A stretch of 64,000 nt of DNA from Apostichopus japonicus (lineage: Eukaryota; Echinodermata; Holothuroidea; Aspidochirotida; Stichopodidae): NCBI RefSeq assembly GCF_037975245.1, contig NC_092570.1, forward strand, positions 10,581,001 to 10,645,000, in the 5' to 3' direction. Positions 63,526 to 64,000 of the stretch are shown one piece after another. Position 1 is the stretch's first letter. The number at the start of each line of letters is the position of its first letter. The notes beneath the pieces are model-generated. The model was not told the origin of the DNA, searched no databases, and was given only the letters and a program-made list of their open reading frames with translations. The translations under genes and the position numbers were made by a program.

Positions 63526-63566
63526 AAACCTGAATACATAGGTTCCTTTGCTTTCAGCAAGGAACC
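61025..63566. mobile_element. 2.5-kb inverted-repeat element with internal TGACCT/AGGTCA array
   Basis: The left end is GGTTCCTTGCTG. The right end is a hairpin, GGTTCCTTTGC and GCAAGGAACC (63541-63566). The interior is a tandem array of about 400-bp units starting ACTTTGACC and CACACRAAGGTCAC, at about 61591, 61994, 62395, 62690 and 62948; some are deleted. The flanks of the array, with CAATAGGGTT and ACTATGGGCCACCCA, occur at both ends. A (CA)n run precedes the right hairpin. No transposase was seen. Confidence 0.75.
61721..61754 (+). repeat. AGGTCA half-site cluster (also at 62122-62155 and 63075-63108)
   Basis: The order is AGGTCA, CCAG, AGGTCA, AATTG, AGGTCA, A, GGGTCA. This gives direct-repeat spacings of 4, 5 and 1, the spacings used by nuclear-receptor dimers. 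The same arrangement recurs in the units at 62122 and 63075. Function is not shown. Confidence 0.7.
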
Positions 63567-64000
63567 AAAAACCAAAAAATGCTCATGTCCTTGTTTTATA
63601 GTGTCATAATCTTTATAGAATAGCACCCTTCTATAAATTTGATTTAAGCAAGCATTTGCAAAACTTCCTGCAATATAGATTTGGTACAAAGCATGATTCA
63701 CATAGCATGTTAACTTGTTTTCTTGATTTAAATCCTTGATGATATGCAGCACTGATCCTTGCATCCCACATTTATGGATTGCTAAGAAAGGGAGAATTGC
63801 AAGCAGTTTAAGTTTCAACAGCTCAATTTGGTAATCAATGTTTCGTAATTATAAATGTTAAATTGGAATACAGTAAAAGTGTAAATGTTGCTTTATTATA
63901 GCTAGCAACGGAAGCAGGAAGCAAAGATTTTATACATACAAATAGCATCTAATGATAGCCAAATTGCTACTTCTAATGGGAAACGATAAATGTTGGATAA
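63567..64000. other. Window end, no feature
   Basis: AT-rich DNA without a supported exon. It is presumably a TMTC4 intron, because no upstream TMTC4 exon was found in the window. Confidence 0.4.

Overview
The window is metazoan nuclear DNA. It is AT-rich, its genes are split by long introns with GT-AG borders, and the introns carry Penelope-like, LINE and inverted-repeat DNA elements plus many minisatellites. The gene content and repeat style suggest a marine invertebrate, possibly a deuterostome such as an echinoderm; that is an inference and was not tested. All exon models below were built by hand from splice sites and reading frame, and every exon junction is in phase.

Layout. From the left edge to 30.1 kb on the + strand lies most of an ABCC4 (MRP4)-like ABC transporter: 18 coding exons, about 1,042 residues, with the first membrane domain outside the window. 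Convergent to it, on the - strand from 48.4 to 33.7 kb, is a complete 16-exon CDC16 (APC6) gene of 570 residues, a TPR subunit of the anaphase-promoting complex. A small 3-exon AKAP14 gene (194 residues) lies on the + strand at 50.4-51.9 kb. The 3' end of TMTC4 (- strand, 54.2-58.1 kb) follows, including what looks like a pair of mutually exclusive exons. These four genes do not form a pathway. ABCC4, CDC16 and TMTC4 all lie on human chromosome 13q, so this looks like conserved ancestral linkage.

Mobile DNA. ABCC4 intron 3 holds a 4.0-kb inverted-repeat transposon. ABCC4 intron 7 holds a nearly intact Penelope-like retroelement with a hammerhead ribozyme, inserted about 30 bp upstream of an exon. 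ABCC4 intron 14 holds a 0.8-kb MITE-like element. CDC16 intron 12 holds a nested pair of inverted-repeat elements, and CDC16 intron 9 holds a LINE fragment. The TMTC4 side carries a further copy of the nested element and two related elements rich in TGACCT/AGGTCA.

The most unusual feature is that tandem arrays repeatedly grow out of gene borders. A 63-bp array contains about 21 copies of the 3' splice site of ABCC4 exon 11. An array of about 138-bp units copies the end of ABCC4 exon 17 with its 5' splice site. Separate arrays begin at the stop codons of ABCC4 and of CDC16. The exon numbers used here count only exons inside this window.
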